Under the pieces are notes generated by a model. It was given only the letters and a program-made list of their open reading frames with translations, was not told the DNA's origin and did no database searches. Source: JBIOJB01 sp044450465 (lineage in GTDB: Bacteria > Chloroflexota > Dormibacteria > Dormibacterales > Dormibacteraceae). Taken from it: a DNA stretch of 25,780 bases. Numbering within the stretch: the stretch's first letter is position 1; the number at the start of each line of letters is the position of its first letter. Below are positions 15,683-23,076 of the stretch, in pieces. The DNA lies in assembly GCA_044450465.1 (NCBI GenBank), contig JBIOJB010000037.1, forward strand, positions 1-25,780, written 5' to 3'. The translations under genes and the position numbers were made by a program.

Positions 15683-16189
15683 TCAGCGCACCCAACCGGT
15701 GTAGCCCTGGCGGCCACGGGGGCCGGCGCGCCTCGCACCCTCGTCGGGCTCCAGGGCGATCGCCACCGCCCGGACAAGCCACGCGTTCACGGAAAGACCC
15801 TCCCGCTCGGCCGCCTCCTCGGCGCGCCCCTTGAGCGAATCGGGCAGGCGCAGGTTGATTCGAGAGGTTCCACCCTCGTCGCCCTCGCCCCGGATCGCCG
15901 GGAGCGACGGGCGTGCGTCGGAGGCACTGGCGAACGCCTCTTCTGCCGGAGGCGCCGTCACCACGAAGCTCGGGTTGAGCCCGCGCAAGCGCACCTCCAC
16001 CGAACCGGGCGCGAGATCGCGCGTGATCTCGTCGGCGGCGGCCGACATCGCCTCGAGCAGAACCAGTCGGGTGGCCGAGTCCAGTGGCGCCATGATCCGC
16101 TCGGCGATGGCCCGAGCGCCCTCGCCGCCGGCTTCCGCCGCCATCAGGACCTCGTTCCGGAGCCGGTCGACGTACCCTGTCAGATCCAT
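15683..16189 (-). CDS. Ribbon-helix-helix protein (HicB-like C-terminus), operon leader gene
   Basis: Probably a DNA-binding regulator of the downstream DUF4097/DrrAB-like operon. The 168-aa product has an uncharacterised N-terminal region (DLTGYVDRLRNEVLMAAEAG) and, at about 120-155, an Arc/HicB-type ribbon-helix-helix: SRINLRLPDSLKGRAEEAA, then EREGLSVNAWLVRAVAIAL. The tail is Arg/Gly-rich. The start is ATG 16189, not the upstream ATG at 16225, because a TTGACA/CATAGT promoter places transcription at 16189 and 16225 lies inside the -35 box. The stop nearly touches the next ATG. Autoregulation is an inference from fold and position. Confidence 0.82.
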   Translation of the reverse strand: MDLTGYVDRLRNEVLMAAEAGGEGARAIAERIMAPLDSATRLVLLEAMSAAADEITRDLAPGSVEVRLRGLNPSFVVTAPPAEEAFASASDARPSLPAIRGEGDEGGTSRINLRLPDSLKGRAEEAAEREGLSVNAWLVRAVAIALEPDEGARRAGPRGRQGYTGWVR

Positions 16190-16196
16190 CGGAGCC

Positions 16197-16225
16197 ACTA
16201 TGGCATCAGTTTGGCTCTGTGTCAA
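16197..16225 (-). promoter_or_regulatory. Promoter of the RHH-DUF4097-DrrAB operon, leaderless layout
   Basis: TTGACA (16225-16220), 17-nt spacer, CATAGT (16202-16197), then 7 nt to ATG 16189. There is no Shine-Dalgarno sequence. The transcript should begin at the start codon. Confidence 0.75.
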
Positions 16226-16277
16226 GCACCACTCTGGCTCATTCTTGCAGAGCCACTCGGGGCGGCCTCCGGTCGCG

Positions 16278-16694
16278 CTAGGCCACTACGTCTGGGTACA
16301 ACGCCGCGATCTCCGGCGGCATCTCGATCGACCGCTCTGCGAAGCGCTCGAGGATCCGTGGCCGGACCGAGGTGGGGACGAAACTGCCGGTCACACGCCC
16401 CTCGGAATCGAGTCCGGTGGGAATGAACCGGAAGACGTCCTGCATCGACACGACATCCTCCTCCATGCCGACGATCTCGCTGATCAGCACCACCTTGCGG
16501 GAGCCGTCACGAAACCTCTCGAGGTGCACGATCACGTTGATCGCGCTGGCCACCTGGGACCGGATCGCCCTGACCGGCAGGTCATACCCCGCCATCAGAA
16601 CCAGCGTCTCCAACCGCGCGACCGCGGCGCAAGGCTTGTTGGCATGCAAAGTCGTTTCACCGTCGCAGTTGGGTTCGGCGGCACACCCAGCCAC
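16278..16694 (-). pseudogene. C-terminal remnant of a CpaF/TadA-type secretion ATPase
   Basis: Matches only the C-terminal quarter of CpaF/TadA ATPases, which drive Tad pilus assembly. DGETTLHANKP corresponds to the usual DGSLTTVHANSP; it is followed by ARLETLVLMAGYDLPVRAIR, QVASAINVIVHLERFRDGSR and VVGMEEDVVSMQDVFRF, all typical of the family. Walker A and B, which lie upstream in intact CpaF, are absent: the same frame is open further upstream but unlike CpaF. A GTG at 16694 could start a 138-aa product. The 203 nt between it and rnpB hold no recognisable gene. Likely a decaying fragment, perhaps related to the TadE/G-like gene at the right end. Confidence 0.75.
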
Positions 16695-16897
16695 CTGATC
16701 GGCTGACCCGCAGCCTGGCTCGACGGGAGACGCGTGGCGGCGCTGGCAACGAATCCGCGGATTATCAGAATTCCGGACAGGCTCTGGACCTCGCGGAAGC
16801 GGCTATCGAAGGTGGACTGACGGACGCAGACGGCCCAGTCCCGCAGCTAAGCCCGCGAGCCTGACCAGCGAGCGCCGGTCGGTTCAAACGAGAAGGT

Positions 16898-17276
16898 GGG
16901 TCGAGGCGGACTGTAAGCCGGGTTCTGTATCCCTTGCGGGACGGTGACCATCTGTCTGCGACTCCGGTTACCCGGAACCTCTAGCGACCGATACCCGAGG
17001 GCTCGGCGAGCCGCCGTGATCGCCCTCCTATTTGGTCTTGCTCCAAGCGGGGTTTGCCTGGCCGGACGGTCACCCGCCCGCCGGTGGGCTCTTACCCCAC
17101 CTTTTCACCCTTACCAAGCGACGCCTCTCCGGAGATCAACGCCGCCGGCGGTGTATTTTCTGTGGCACTTTCCTTCGGGTCGCCCCGACTGGGTGTTACC
17201 CAGCGCCCTGCTCTTTGGAGCCCGGACTTTCCTCCAACCGCTTACTAGGTCGGCGGTCACCCGTCCGCCTCGGCCC
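16898..17276 (-). ncRNA. rnpB: RNase P RNA, bacterial type A
   Basis: Catalytic RNA of RNase P, which matures tRNA 5' ends. The minus strand shows the hallmark GAGGAAAGTCCGGGCTC near the 5' end (P4 5' half) and ACAGAACCCGGCTTACAG near the 3' end (P4 3' half). The ends pair as P1: CGAGGCGGAC (17272-17263) with GTCCGCCTCG (16911-16902), extended by GGG/CCC after one mismatch. GGTAAGGGTGAAAAGGTG and AGAGCCCACCGG are also typical. The length of about 379 nt fits type A. A -10 box predicts a 5' end at 17276. A hairpin at 16863-16880 lies 3' of it but has no T-run. Confidence 0.95.
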
Positions 17277-17283
17277 GGAGTGG

Positions 17284-17289
17284 ATTCTA
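17284..17289 (-). promoter_or_regulatory. -10 box of rnpB, overlapping the rnhA stop codon
   Basis: TAGAAT (17289-17284); its first three bases are the rnhA stop codon. Seven nt later is 17276, the G that begins the P1 stem of RNase P RNA. No good -35 was recognised. Confidence 0.6.
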
Positions 17290-17715
17290 CCCGCCCGTTC
17301 CGCGGCCCTTGACGTGCTCATCGATCGCCATGTTGGCGAGGGCGTCAGCACCCTTGTTCTTTTCCCGCTCGATGTGCTTGACCTCCCACTCCGGAAAGCC
17401 ATGCAGCAGCTCGACCGCCTGCTTCAGCAGGGGTGCGAGGCGGGCCTCCTTGATCTTCCACCGGCCGTTGACCTGCTCGACCACCAGCTTCGAGTCCAGG
17501 TAGACCTCGAGGCGATCCGGTTTCCACTCGGTGACGGCCTTCAAACCCTCGATCAAGCCGTGATACTCCGCCTCGTTGTTGGTGGTTTGGGCCAACCAGC
17601 GGTGCAGGCCTCTGAGCCGTAGACCCTTGTCATCTTCGATCACAACACCCAGGCCCGCGGGTCCGGGATTGCCGCGGGACGCACCATCGGTGAAGAGGCG
17701 CAGGACCTTCTTCAA
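17287..17715 (-). CDS. rnhA: Ribonuclease HI family protein
   Basis: Cleaves RNA in RNA-DNA hybrids. The 142-aa product has the RNase H fold and all acidic active-site positions: Asp10 in FTDGASRGNPGPAG, Glu50 in TTNNEAEYHGLIEGL, Asp74 in VYLDSKLVVEQVNG and Asp124 in NKGADALANMA. It is the compact reverse-transcriptase-like type, lacking the basic protrusion of the E. coli enzyme. The TTG start overlaps the TGA of the zinc-ribbon gene (TTGA). The pairing of zinc-ribbon gene and RNase H is also known in Actinomycetota. The stop codon lies inside the rnpB -10 box. Confidence 0.92.
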   Translation of the reverse strand: MKKVLRLFTDGASRGNPGPAGLGVVIEDDKGLRLRGLHRWLAQTTNNEAEYHGLIEGLKAVTEWKPDRLEVYLDSKLVVEQVNGRWKIKEARLAPLLKQAVELLHGFPEWEVKHIEREKNKGADALANMAIDEHVKGRGTGG

Positions 17716-18404
17716 GCCGGGACTAGGATCCGGCCGCAGTTGTCGCAGAAGACGAGCTCGTCACCCTTGCGCAGGATCTGCTTGCCGGATGATGTGACCG
17801 TGACGTGGCACACCCCGCACTGGTCGTTCACGACCTCGGCCACCGCCGGCTGCATACGCTGGCGGTTGTACGCGGCCTGTGCGGCGGCCGGAACGCTCGC
17901 CCACACTTCGTCGCGCTCGGCTTCCACCTCCGCCAGATCCACGAGCCAGGCCTGCAGCTCGCGCTTGAAGTAGGGCTCCGCCTCCGCCGCTCGCCGGGTG
18001 GCCTCCTCGAGCCGCACGGTCACCTCGGCGACCCGCTGGTCCGCCGCCTCGGCCTCCTCCATCAGATGCAGCTCCGAGTCCTCCTCCTCCGCAAACCGAG
18101 CTTTCATGTGCTGAACCTCTTCCGACATCTGCATCAGCTCGGTGGGGTTGCGGATCCGGCCGCTCATCAGCTGCCGCTCTCTGTCTCGCAGATCGGAGCG
18201 GTGCGCCTCGCGCAGCCGGTCGGACTCGCGGAGCCGCTCCGCGGACGCCTCCTGAACCATCACGGCGTTGGCGAGGGACTCATCGAGGCTCACGACCTCG
18301 GGGTCGGCAGCCAGCCGGGACTGGACGTTTTCGATGTCGGCGCGCAGCGCGCGCTCTCGCTCGACGAGTCGCTGGTACGCGAACAGAATCAGCGCGGGCT
18401 TCAT
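17712..18404 (-). CDS. Coiled-coil protein with C4 zinc ribbon (DUF164/CT398 family)
   Basis: A 230-aa protein with a long N-terminal coiled coil (about 10-175, rich in Glu, Arg and Ala) and a C-terminal zinc ribbon with Cys196, Cys199, Cys220 and Cys223 (CGVC and CDNC). This matches the C4-type zinc ribbon family seen beside RNase H genes in Actinomycetota. The family is thought to bind nucleic acid or act as a scaffold, but the function is not established. The ATG at 18404 lies 37 nt after the biotin carrier gene. It is translationally coupled to rnhA. Confidence 0.9.
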   Translation of the reverse strand: MKPALILFAYQRLVERERALRADIENVQSRLAADPEVVSLDESLANAVMVQEASAERLRESDRLREAHRSDLRDRERQLMSGRIRNPTELMQMSEEVQHMKARFAEEEDSELHLMEEAEAADQRVAEVTVRLEEATRRAAEAEPYFKRELQAWLVDLAEVEAERDEVWASVPAAAQAAYNRQRMQPAVAEVVNDQCGVCHVTVTSSGKQILRKGDELVFCDNCGRILVPA

Positions 18405-18441
18405 CTGGCCTGGGTTTCGGAGCTTCTGCCCGCCTCCTCAA

Positions 18442-18654
18442 TCATTCGAGGACGACCAGCACCTGGCCTTCTTTGACCACATCTCCCTCTTTGACCCGGA
18501 TCTCCCCGACGGTGCCGGCTCGAGGGGCGCCCACCGTGATCTCCATCTTCATCGACTCCAGGATCAGAAGGACATCGTCCTCAGCCACCTGGGCGCCAGG
18601 CTGCGTCGTGATCTTCCAGACACTCCCTACAAGCTCGGCTTTGACCTCGGTCAC
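18442..18654 (-). CDS. Biotin carboxyl carrier protein, minimal 70-aa domain
   Basis: Carries CO2 on biotin between a biotin carboxylase and a carboxyltransferase. The protein is only 70 aa, a bare biotinyl domain: VKAELVGSVWKITTQPGAQV, then the biotinylation motif LESMKMEI with its target Lys, then KEGDVVKEGQVLVVLE. The start is GTG at 18654 in a GTGA overlap with the BKACE stop; the frame is open further upstream, but that overlaps BKACE. Its likely partner is the carboxyltransferase encoded two genes upstream. No biotin carboxylase gene is in the window. A lipoyl-type protein is unlikely because of the MKM motif. Confidence 0.88.
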   Translation of the reverse strand: MTEVKAELVGSVWKITTQPGAQVAEDDVLLILESMKMEITVGAPRAGTVGEIRVKEGDVVKEGQVLVVLE

Positions 18655-19538
18655 CGGGCGCTTCTCGCCGGTGCCGGGCGCGGTGCGGCCTCCAGACCGA
18701 GGAGCTCTCGCGCCTCGGCCACCGTCGCCGGTCGGCCGCCGATCTCGCGCACCAGCCTCGACGCCTTCTCCACGAGGTCGCCATTGCTGGCAGCCATCCT
18801 CCCCTCCTCCATGTAGAAGTTGTCCTCCAGGCCGACCCGGATGTTGCCGCCCAGGGTGATCGCCGCGGCCGCCAGCGACCACTGGTGCAAACCGATGCCG
18901 ATCACCTGCCAGTGCGAGCCCGGCGGCAGCGACTCCACCTGATTGACGAGGTGGCGCGTGGTGCCGGGTATTCCACCCAGCACGCCCATGATGAGGCTGA
19001 ACTGGTAGGGAGGCTTCAGCGCCCCCATGTCGATGAGCGGTCGCGTGTTCGCGATGTGGCCGGCGTCGAAGCACTCCATCTCGGGTCGCACGCCGGCGGC
19101 TTTCATGGCTTCAAGGAAGAACTGGATGTCCTTGAACGGATTCGCGAAGACGTGGTCGTGATAGAAGGTCTTCTTCTTCTCAGAGTAGATCGCATAGTTC
19201 ATCGAGCCCATGTTCAAGGCCGCCATCTCAGGGCGCAGCTCACGGATGTGGGTGACCCGCTCCTCCGGGGCAACCCCGACGGCTCCGGTGGAGAAGTTGA
19301 CGATGACGTCGGTGCGAGCCCGCACTTCTATGAAGATCTCGGCGAACGTCTTCAGGCTCCAATCGGGACCGCCCTCCGGCGTGCGTGCGTGGATGTGAAC
19401 GATGGCAGCCCCGGCGTCGACGGCTCGCTTTGCCTCGGCGCCGATCTCGCTGGGCGTGTAGGGAATCGCCGGGCACTGTTCGCGGGTTGCGATCACTCCG
19501 GTGAGCGCGGCCGTGATGACGACGGGTGGCGTGCTCAT
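18651..19538 (-). CDS. BKACE family enzyme (DUF849, beta-keto acid cleavage)
   Basis: BKACE enzymes (3-keto-5-aminohexanoate cleavage enzyme, Kce, and relatives) condense a beta-keto acid with acetyl-CoA and split it to acetoacetate and a new acyl-CoA, using Zn2+. The 295-aa product has the TIM-barrel features: VITAALTG near the start, the metal pair His48/His50 in IVHIHAR, FSTGAVG, MECFDAGH, and GLEDN with Glu238. The first residues (MSTPPVVITAALTG) fit the usual N-terminus; start ATG 19538. It lies 30 nt after the carboxyltransferase gene and overlaps the biotin carrier gene. The true keto-acid substrate cannot be told from the motifs. Confidence 0.9.
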   Translation of the reverse strand: MSTPPVVITAALTGVIATREQCPAIPYTPSEIGAEAKRAVDAGAAIVHIHARTPEGGPDWSLKTFAEIFIEVRARTDVIVNFSTGAVGVAPEERVTHIRELRPEMAALNMGSMNYAIYSEKKKTFYHDHVFANPFKDIQFFLEAMKAAGVRPEMECFDAGHIANTRPLIDMGALKPPYQFSLIMGVLGGIPGTTRHLVNQVESLPPGSHWQVIGIGLHQWSLAAAAITLGGNIRVGLEDNFYMEEGRMAASNGDLVEKASRLVREIGGRPATVAEARELLGLEAAPRPAPARSAR

Positions 19539-19568
19539 CGTCCGAAGCTCAAGAGGCCCACGCGGCTC

Positions 19569-21131
19569 TCATACCGGGATGTTGCCGTGCTTGCGCCACG
19601 GCCGCTCCACCTTCTTCTCGCGGGCCTGCTCGAGGCTCTCGACGATCACTCGCCTGGTCTCGGACGGGTCGATCACGTCGTCGATCATGGCCCAACCCGC
19701 GGCCACATATGGGCTGATCTGCGCTCGAATGGCCTCGATTAGCTGAGCCTTGGTTGCCTCAGGGTCGTCTGACGCCTCGATCTGCTTGTTGAAGATGATG
19801 TTGACCGCGCCCTCAGGGCCCATGACGGAAATCTCGGCGAACGGCCACGCTACAAGCGTGTCCGGCTCGTAGCCTTTGCCGCACATCACGTAGTAGCCGG
19901 CTCCATACGCCTTGCGCATGATGACCGTGACCTTGGGCACTGTCGCCTCCGAAGTCGCATACAGCATCTTGGCCCCGTGCCTGATGATTCCGTCCTTCTC
20001 CACCTGGGAACCAACGAGAAAGCCCGGGACGTCCATTAGGTAGACGAGCGCGATGTTGAACGCGTCGCACATGCGGATGAAGCGCGCAGCCTTGTCGGCT
20101 GCGTCCGAGTCGAGGATGCCGCCCTTCTGCATGGGCTGGTTGGCCACCACGCCGACGGATTGGCCCGCGGCGCGGGCCAGGCCGATCACGATGTTCTTGG
20201 CCCAGGTCGGCTTGATCTCGAGCCAGGAATCGCGATCGAACACCGCCTTGATCACCTTTCTCACGTCGTAGGCCGCCCGAGGGCTGACCGGCACGATCTT
20301 CTCCAGGCCTTCGACCAGCCGATCGCCCGGATCGCCCACATCGACGTGCGGCGGCGGGGTGGCGTTGCTCGAGGGCAGGTAGGAAAGGAAGCGGCGGACC
20401 AACGCGATGCACTCCGCGTCGTTTCCGACCTCGTTATCCCCCACGCCCGACTCGTAGCAGTGGACCTGCGAGCCACCCATGTCATGGTCCGTGACGTCCT
20501 CGCCGGTGGCTGCCTTCACCAGCCTGGCGCCGCCGAGCGACATGGACGACGTCTCTTTGACCATCGGAACGAAGTCCGCCAGGCCTGGGATGTATGCCGT
20601 GCCCGCGGCGCATGGTCCGAGCATCGCCGCGACCTGAGGGATCACCCCTGACATGACGACCTGGTCGGAGAAGAGATAACCGGTACCCGCGAACGTTGAG
20701 CCCGCCGCCTCCTGGATCCGTGCCCCCGCGGAGTCGAGCAGCCAGACTATCGGCTTGCGGTAGCGCAGGGCCAGCTCGCGCACTCGGGCCGCTTTGAACT
20801 GCTCCCCGACGGCACCCATCGAGCCGGCCATGACGGTGAAGTCGTAGGCGATCACCCAAACCTGGCGCCCGTCGACGTGGCCGTGGCCCGTCACCACACC
20901 GTCTGCGGGCGTGCCGTCGGGGTCGGTCTCCCCGCCGCGAACGGGCATCTGATGCGCCAGCAGGCCGAACTCGACGAACGTGCCCGGATCGAAAAGCAGC
21001 TCGATGCGCTCCCGAACCGTCAGCTTGCCGCGCTCGTGCTGCCTGGAGACCCGGTCGGCTCCGCCCATGCCGAGGTTCTTCTTCCGCCTCGAGTGAAGCT
21101 CGCCGACCCGTTCCGTGTACTCGTCGCCCAC
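19569..21131 (-). CDS. Acyl-CoA carboxyltransferase, beta-type subunit (PccB/MmdA-like)
   Basis: Crotonase-fold carboxyltransferase of the propionyl/acetyl-CoA carboxylase beta or transcarboxylase 12S type. The 520-aa length is typical. Motifs: HERGKLTVRERIELLFDPGTF near the N-terminus, SGARIQEAAGS, AAGTAYIPGLADF, the KPTWAKNIVIGLAR start of the second domain, MDVPGFLVGSQVE, and RKAYGAGYYVMCGK. The ending RKHGNIPV is family-typical. The start is GTG 21131 or TTG 21140, a few nt after the glycosyltransferase stop; a longer frame upstream overlaps that gene. It probably works with the small biotin carrier downstream. Substrate choice (acetyl-, propionyl- or methylmalonyl-CoA) is not decided. 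Confidence 0.92.
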   Translation of the reverse strand: MGDEYTERVGELHSRRKKNLGMGGADRVSRQHERGKLTVRERIELLFDPGTFVEFGLLAHQMPVRGGETDPDGTPADGVVTGHGHVDGRQVWVIAYDFTVMAGSMGAVGEQFKAARVRELALRYRKPIVWLLDSAGARIQEAAGSTFAGTGYLFSDQVVMSGVIPQVAAMLGPCAAGTAYIPGLADFVPMVKETSSMSLGGARLVKAATGEDVTDHDMGGSQVHCYESGVGDNEVGNDAECIALVRRFLSYLPSSNATPPPHVDVGDPGDRLVEGLEKIVPVSPRAAYDVRKVIKAVFDRDSWLEIKPTWAKNIVIGLARAAGQSVGVVANQPMQKGGILDSDAADKAARFIRMCDAFNIALVYLMDVPGFLVGSQVEKDGIIRHGAKMLYATSEATVPKVTVIMRKAYGAGYYVMCGKGYEPDTLVAWPFAEISVMGPEGAVNIIFNKQIEASDDPEATKAQLIEAIRAQISPYVAAGWAMIDDVIDPSETRRVIVESLEQAREKKVERPWRKHGNIPV

Positions 21132-21142
21132 CGCGGGCAATG

Positions 21143-22066
21143 TTAGGGGCCCAGGCGATTGGATCGGCGGGTTCGAGCGCCTCCTGCAAGCACGCCCGCG
21201 GTGAGCAGGTCCTTGCGTTCGCCCCACCGGTCGAGGAACCGATAGAGGTTCCGACGCGACAGCCGGTCGCGCTCGGACGGCTCTGTCGCCTCCCACAGGC
21301 GGTGCTCGTGCTTCTCGATCGGAAGGTTGCTGACCGCAACGGCCCTGCCTCCTCTCGCTCGAAGCCGGAAGCTGAACTCGATATCGGCGATTCGGTAGAA
21401 GCGGAACTTTGGATCGAAGCCGTCCGCCTCGATTGCATCTGCTCGGCGGAAGGCCATGCAATAGCCCTCAATCGCATCGACCTCCGGACCATCGCTCGGG
21501 GAGAACTCCTTCAGCGAGCCCACGCCGCGCAATCCAAAGGGTCCCGCGAGGGCGACGCTCGGGTCCGCCAGCACCGCGAGCAGCGGGCCGACAGCATCGC
21601 CTTTGAGCTCGGTGCCAGGATCGAAAAGGACGACGACCTCGCCCGCCGCCGCCCGGATCCCGGCGTTGACCGCCGCGCCGAAGCCGACCGGCTCGGGAAT
21701 CGAGATGACCCGCAGCCTTTCAGCCACGCGAGACTTCAGCCAACCCGCGATGCGCGGGTCGGCCGAGTTGTCGACGATGACGCACTCGAAGTCGGATTTG
21801 CAGTGTGTGAACACTGAGAGCAGCCAGGTTTCGGCGTCGGACTGCCAGCCGTGCACGATCGTCAGGAGCGTGACCGCACGCGGGGGCGCTTGCTCCTTGC
21901 CGGCCGGGGCCTCGAACATCTGCAGCTTGCTGCCGGTCGCGGTGTCGGCCACGTCCCATCCGCCTTCGCGCAACCGAGCCCGAATGCCGTCGGCGGCGGC
22001 AAAGTCGCGTGCGTGTCGAAGAGCCTGGCGTTCGGCGAGCAGGTTCTCCGCCTCCTGCCGATCCAT
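21143..22066 (-). CDS. Family 2 glycosyltransferase with a CysRS C-terminus-like N-terminal motif
   Basis: The first 50 residues (LLAERQALRHARDFAAADGI followed by RARLREGGWDVADTATGSKLQ) match the pattern at the C-terminus of cysteinyl-tRNA synthetases (R..AR...DF..AD.IR..L...G....DT..G). After a linker comes a GT-A glycosyltransferase (about 62-290): VTLLTIVHGWQSDAE, CVIVDNSADPRI, GFGAAVNAGIRAAAGEVVVLFDPGTEL, where DPG replaces the usual DxD, EGYCMAFRRAD, and FYRIADIEFSFRLRARGG. The sugar donor and acceptor are unknown. Start ATG 22066. It lies 50 nt after etfA and just before the carboxyltransferase gene, an unusual neighbourhood. Confidence 0.82.
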   Translation of the reverse strand: MDRQEAENLLAERQALRHARDFAAADGIRARLREGGWDVADTATGSKLQMFEAPAGKEQAPPRAVTLLTIVHGWQSDAETWLLSVFTHCKSDFECVIVDNSADPRIAGWLKSRVAERLRVISIPEPVGFGAAVNAGIRAAAGEVVVLFDPGTELKGDAVGPLLAVLADPSVALAGPFGLRGVGSLKEFSPSDGPEVDAIEGYCMAFRRADAIEADGFDPKFRFYRIADIEFSFRLRARGGRAVAVSNLPIEKHEHRLWEATEPSERDRLSRRNLYRFLDRWGERKDLLTAGVLAGGARTRRSNRLGP

Positions 22067-22116
22067 CAGCGGTCTTCCCGGAGGCGGTTAGGCCCCATCG
22101 GAACCTTGGACCTGGT

Positions 22117-23076
22117 TCAGCCCTTCTTGGCTTTGACCGCAGCCGTGAGCGCAGGGATGATCTTGAGCGCGTCGCCGACGACCCCGAGATCGGCCATCTT
22201 CATGATCGGCGCCTCTGCATCCTTGTTGATGGCGATGATCACTTTGGACGCCTTCATCCCAACCGTGTGCTGCATGGCGCCGGAGATGCCCACCGCGATG
22301 TAGACGCCTGGCCGCACGGACTTGCCGGTCTGGCCGACCTGCATCGAGTACGGGACCCAACCCGCGTCGACCACGGCTCGGCTCGCCCCGACCGCCCCGC
22401 CAAGCTCGTGGGCAAGGTTTTCGAGCAGCACGAAATTGTCAGGGCCGCCCATTCCGCGCCCGCCGCCGATCACGACCCTTGCGTCTTCGAGCTTCACCTT
22501 CTCGGACGCTTCCACGACCCGCTCGATGATGTGCGCGCGCATCGATGACTGGCTGATGCCGGCGGCGAGCTGCTTGAGCTCTGCCGTACCGCCGGACTCC
22601 GAGGCTTCGAACGACTTGGGCCGGACCAGGACGATGGCGGGCTTGGCGTCGGCGCGCATCGAGGCGACCTTGGCACCGCCGAAGTACTGGACCTTGGCCA
22701 CAAAACCGCCGTTCTGTGACACCACGTCGCCGGCATTGGAGATGACACCGACACCAAGCCTGGCCGCGAAGCGCCCGGCGACCTCGCGCGAGTCAGGCGT
22801 GAATCCGAACAGGATCAGGTCCGGTGCCTGCTGCTTGTAGAGGATCTCCAGCGCGTCGGTGGCCGGCTCCGCGAGGTACTCGTCGAACGCCGCGTCCTCG
22901 TTGACGTGGACGACCTTGGCTCCGTGGCTGCCCAGAGTCACAGCTGCGGCTCCTGCTCCCGCTCCGAGCGCTATCGCCTCGACGTCTCCCAGCTCCCGCG
23001 CTTTGGCCATCAGTTCTAAGGCAGTCGGCGCGAGCTTGCCCGCGTTCATCTCGGCGTAGACCCAAATCCTCGACAT
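22117..23076 (-). CDS. etfA: Electron transfer flavoprotein alpha subunit
   Basis: EtfA binds the redox FAD of the ETF heterodimer, which takes electrons from acyl-CoA dehydrogenases and passes them to ETF-quinone oxidoreductase. The 319-aa protein starts MSRIWVYAEMNAGKLAPTALEL and has the C-terminal FAD domain motifs RVVIGGGRGMGG, GASRAVVDAGWVPYSMQVGQ, TGKSVRPGVYIAVGISGAMQH and VIIAINKDAEAPIMKMADLG. The ATG overlaps the TGA of etfB (TGATG), so the subunits are translated together. No dehydrogenase is in the window. Confidence 0.96.
   Translation of the reverse strand: MSRIWVYAEMNAGKLAPTALELMAKARELGDVEAIALGAGAGAAAVTLGSHGAKVVHVNEDAAFDEYLAEPATDALEILYKQQAPDLILFGFTPDSREVAGRFAARLGVGVISNAGDVVSQNGGFVAKVQYFGGAKVASMRADAKPAIVLVRPKSFEASESGGTAELKQLAAGISQSSMRAHIIERVVEASEKVKLEDARVVIGGGRGMGGPDNFVLLENLAHELGGAVGASRAVVDAGWVPYSMQVGQTGKSVRPGVYIAVGISGAMQHTVGMKASKVIIAINKDAEAPIMKMADLGVVGDALKIIPALTAAVKAKKG

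Noticed and set aside
16863..16880. Intrinsic terminator of rnpB
   Set aside because: An imperfect 7-8 bp hairpin is present but lacks a T-run and has almost no loop.
18655..19074. Long biotin-carrier frame beginning inside BKACE
   Set aside because: Its N-terminal 140 residues are antisense-like low-complexity from the overlapping BKACE gene; GTG at 18654 with the stop overlap is the natural start.
21132..21461. Extended start for the carboxyltransferase
   Set aside because: The extra residues overlap the glycosyltransferase gene and lack carboxyltransferase similarity; typical N-terminal sequence begins near VGDEYTER.
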